Source: a bacterium UBA3756
GTDB lineage: Bacteria > Bacteroidota > Bacteroidia > Bacteroidales > Bacteroidaceae
Assembly (NCBI GenBank): GCA_002371695.1
Contig: DFGG01000043.1
Location: 1 to 7,168, forward strand
DNA length: 7,168 bases
Direction of reading: 5' to 3'
Shown here in pieces: positions 6,520 through 7,168 of this stretch. The notes under the pieces were generated by a model, which made no database searches, was not told the DNA's origin, and was given only the letters and a program-made list of their open reading frames with translations. Numbering within the stretch: position 1 is the stretch's first letter; the number at the start of each line of letters is the position of its first letter. The position numbers and the translations under genes were made by a program.

Positions 6520-7168
6520 TGGCAAGGAAAGCATGTAGTTTCTGTGGCAGGACAGAGAATGAGGTAAGGCTTCTCATTACTGGTATCAACGGCTATATCT
6601 GTGAGGACTGTGCTCAGCAGGCTTACCGCATTGTGCAGGAGCAGGACTGGCTGAATGGGAACAAGTCGCAGAAGAGCAAGACCGGCTTGAAGAAGGTGCC
6701 TAAGCCCATGGAAATCAAGGCACATCTCGACCAGTACGTCATCGGACAGGACGAGGCCAAGCGTTTCCTCTCTGTAGCTGTCTATAACCACTATAAGCGC
6801 CTTCAGCAGCCGCAGGACAAGGATGGCGTGGAGATTGAGAAGAGCAATATCATCATGGTGGGTTCTACGGGTACCGGTAAGACACTGTTGGCCCGTTCTA
6901 TTGCCCGTCTGCTTGACGTGCCTTTTACCATCGTCGACGCTACCGTGTTCACTGAGGCCGGTTATGTGGGAGAAGATGTGGAGAGTATCCTGACGCGACT
7001 CTTGCAGGTGGCCGATTATGATGTGAAGGCTGCTGAGCGCGGTATCGTGTTCATCGATGAAATAGACAAGATAGCCCGTAAGAGCGACAATCCTTCGATC
7101 ACTCGCGACGTCAGTGGTGAGGGTGTTCAGCAGGGGTTGCTCAAGTTGTTGGAAGGAACCAATGTCAA
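6519..7168 (+). CDS. clpX: ATP-dependent Clp protease ATP-binding subunit ClpX, truncated at window edge
   Basis: This is the AAA+ unfoldase that recognises substrates and threads them into ClpP. About 216 codons are present; the 3' half lies outside the window. The start ATG shares its A with the clpP stop (TAATG), so the pair is translationally coupled. Visible in order are the zinc-binding domain with Cys6, Cys9, Cys28 and Cys31 (CSFCG and CEDC), the entry helix [32 protein letters not shown], Walker A GSTGTGKT (115-122), pore loop GYVG (148-151) within [12 protein letters not shown], Walker [14 protein letters not shown] (D180, E181), and the sensor-region stretch [21 protein letters not shown]. 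All key residues seen are intact. Walker A has Ser at the second position, where E. coli has Pro; this should not matter. The IGF loop that contacts ClpP is beyond the edge. Confidence 0.97.
   Translation, partial: MARKACSFCGRTENEVRLLITGINGYICEDCAQQAYRIVQEQDWLNGNKSQKSKTGLKKVPKPMEIKAHLDQYVIGQDEAKRFLSVAVYNHYKRLQQPQDKDGVEIEKSNIIMVGSTGTGKTLLARSIARLLDVPFTIVDATVFTEAGYVGEDVESILTRLLQVADYDVKAAERGIVFIDEIDKIARKSDNPSITRDVSGEGVQQGLLKLLEGTNV

Noticed and set aside
6861..6884. Altered Walker A in ClpX (GSTGTGKT)
   Set aside because: The invariant Gly, Lys and Thr are intact; only the variable second position differs from E. coli, so no loss of ATP binding is expected.

Overview
The window reads as chromosomal core-genome DNA from a Bacteroidota bacterium, most likely Prevotella or a close relative. 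The grounds are Bacteroidota-type promoters (TAnnTTTG at -7) with weak or absent Shine-Dalgarno sequences, a trigger factor with a degenerate FKBP domain, an N-terminally long ClpP, and a Bacteroidota-type periplasmic GH2 glycosidase. The genus is inferred from remembered protein similarity, not from a search.

Layout. Bases 1-790 (minus strand) hold the end of a retrograde lipid-transport operon: the MlaE-type permease, overlapping by 4 nt the first 15 codons of its MlaF-type ATPase. Bases 791-956 are a divergent intergenic region built around an inverted repeat, with mirror-placed promoter -7 elements facing outward on both sides. Bases 957-1754 (plus) encode LptB, the ATPase of the LPS transporter. 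After 46 nt with no visible promoter comes a secreted family-2 glycoside hydrolase, beta-galactosidase type (1801-4242). A promoter then precedes tig (trigger factor, 4354-5715). A second promoter, with a 14-bp inverted repeat straddling its -7 element, drives clpP (5845-6519), which overlaps by one base the start of clpX (6519 to the window edge, truncated).

Functionally there are two blocks: outer-membrane lipid homeostasis (Mla and Lpt, transcribed divergently from one palindromic control region) and cytosolic protein quality control (trigger factor, ClpP, ClpX). A polysaccharide-degrading enzyme without visible SusC/SusD partners lies between them. No tRNA, rRNA, CRISPR array, insertion sequence or prophage is visible, and no gene-free stretch exceeds 170 bases.

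Two observations stand out. ClpP has Asn202 (codon 6448-6450) where the catalytic-triad Asp is expected, giving Ser128-His153-Asn202. The mlaE/lptB intergenic region is mirror-symmetric about base 870 from about 804 to 936, and the symmetry includes both promoter cores. I see no complete undescribed multi-gene system here.
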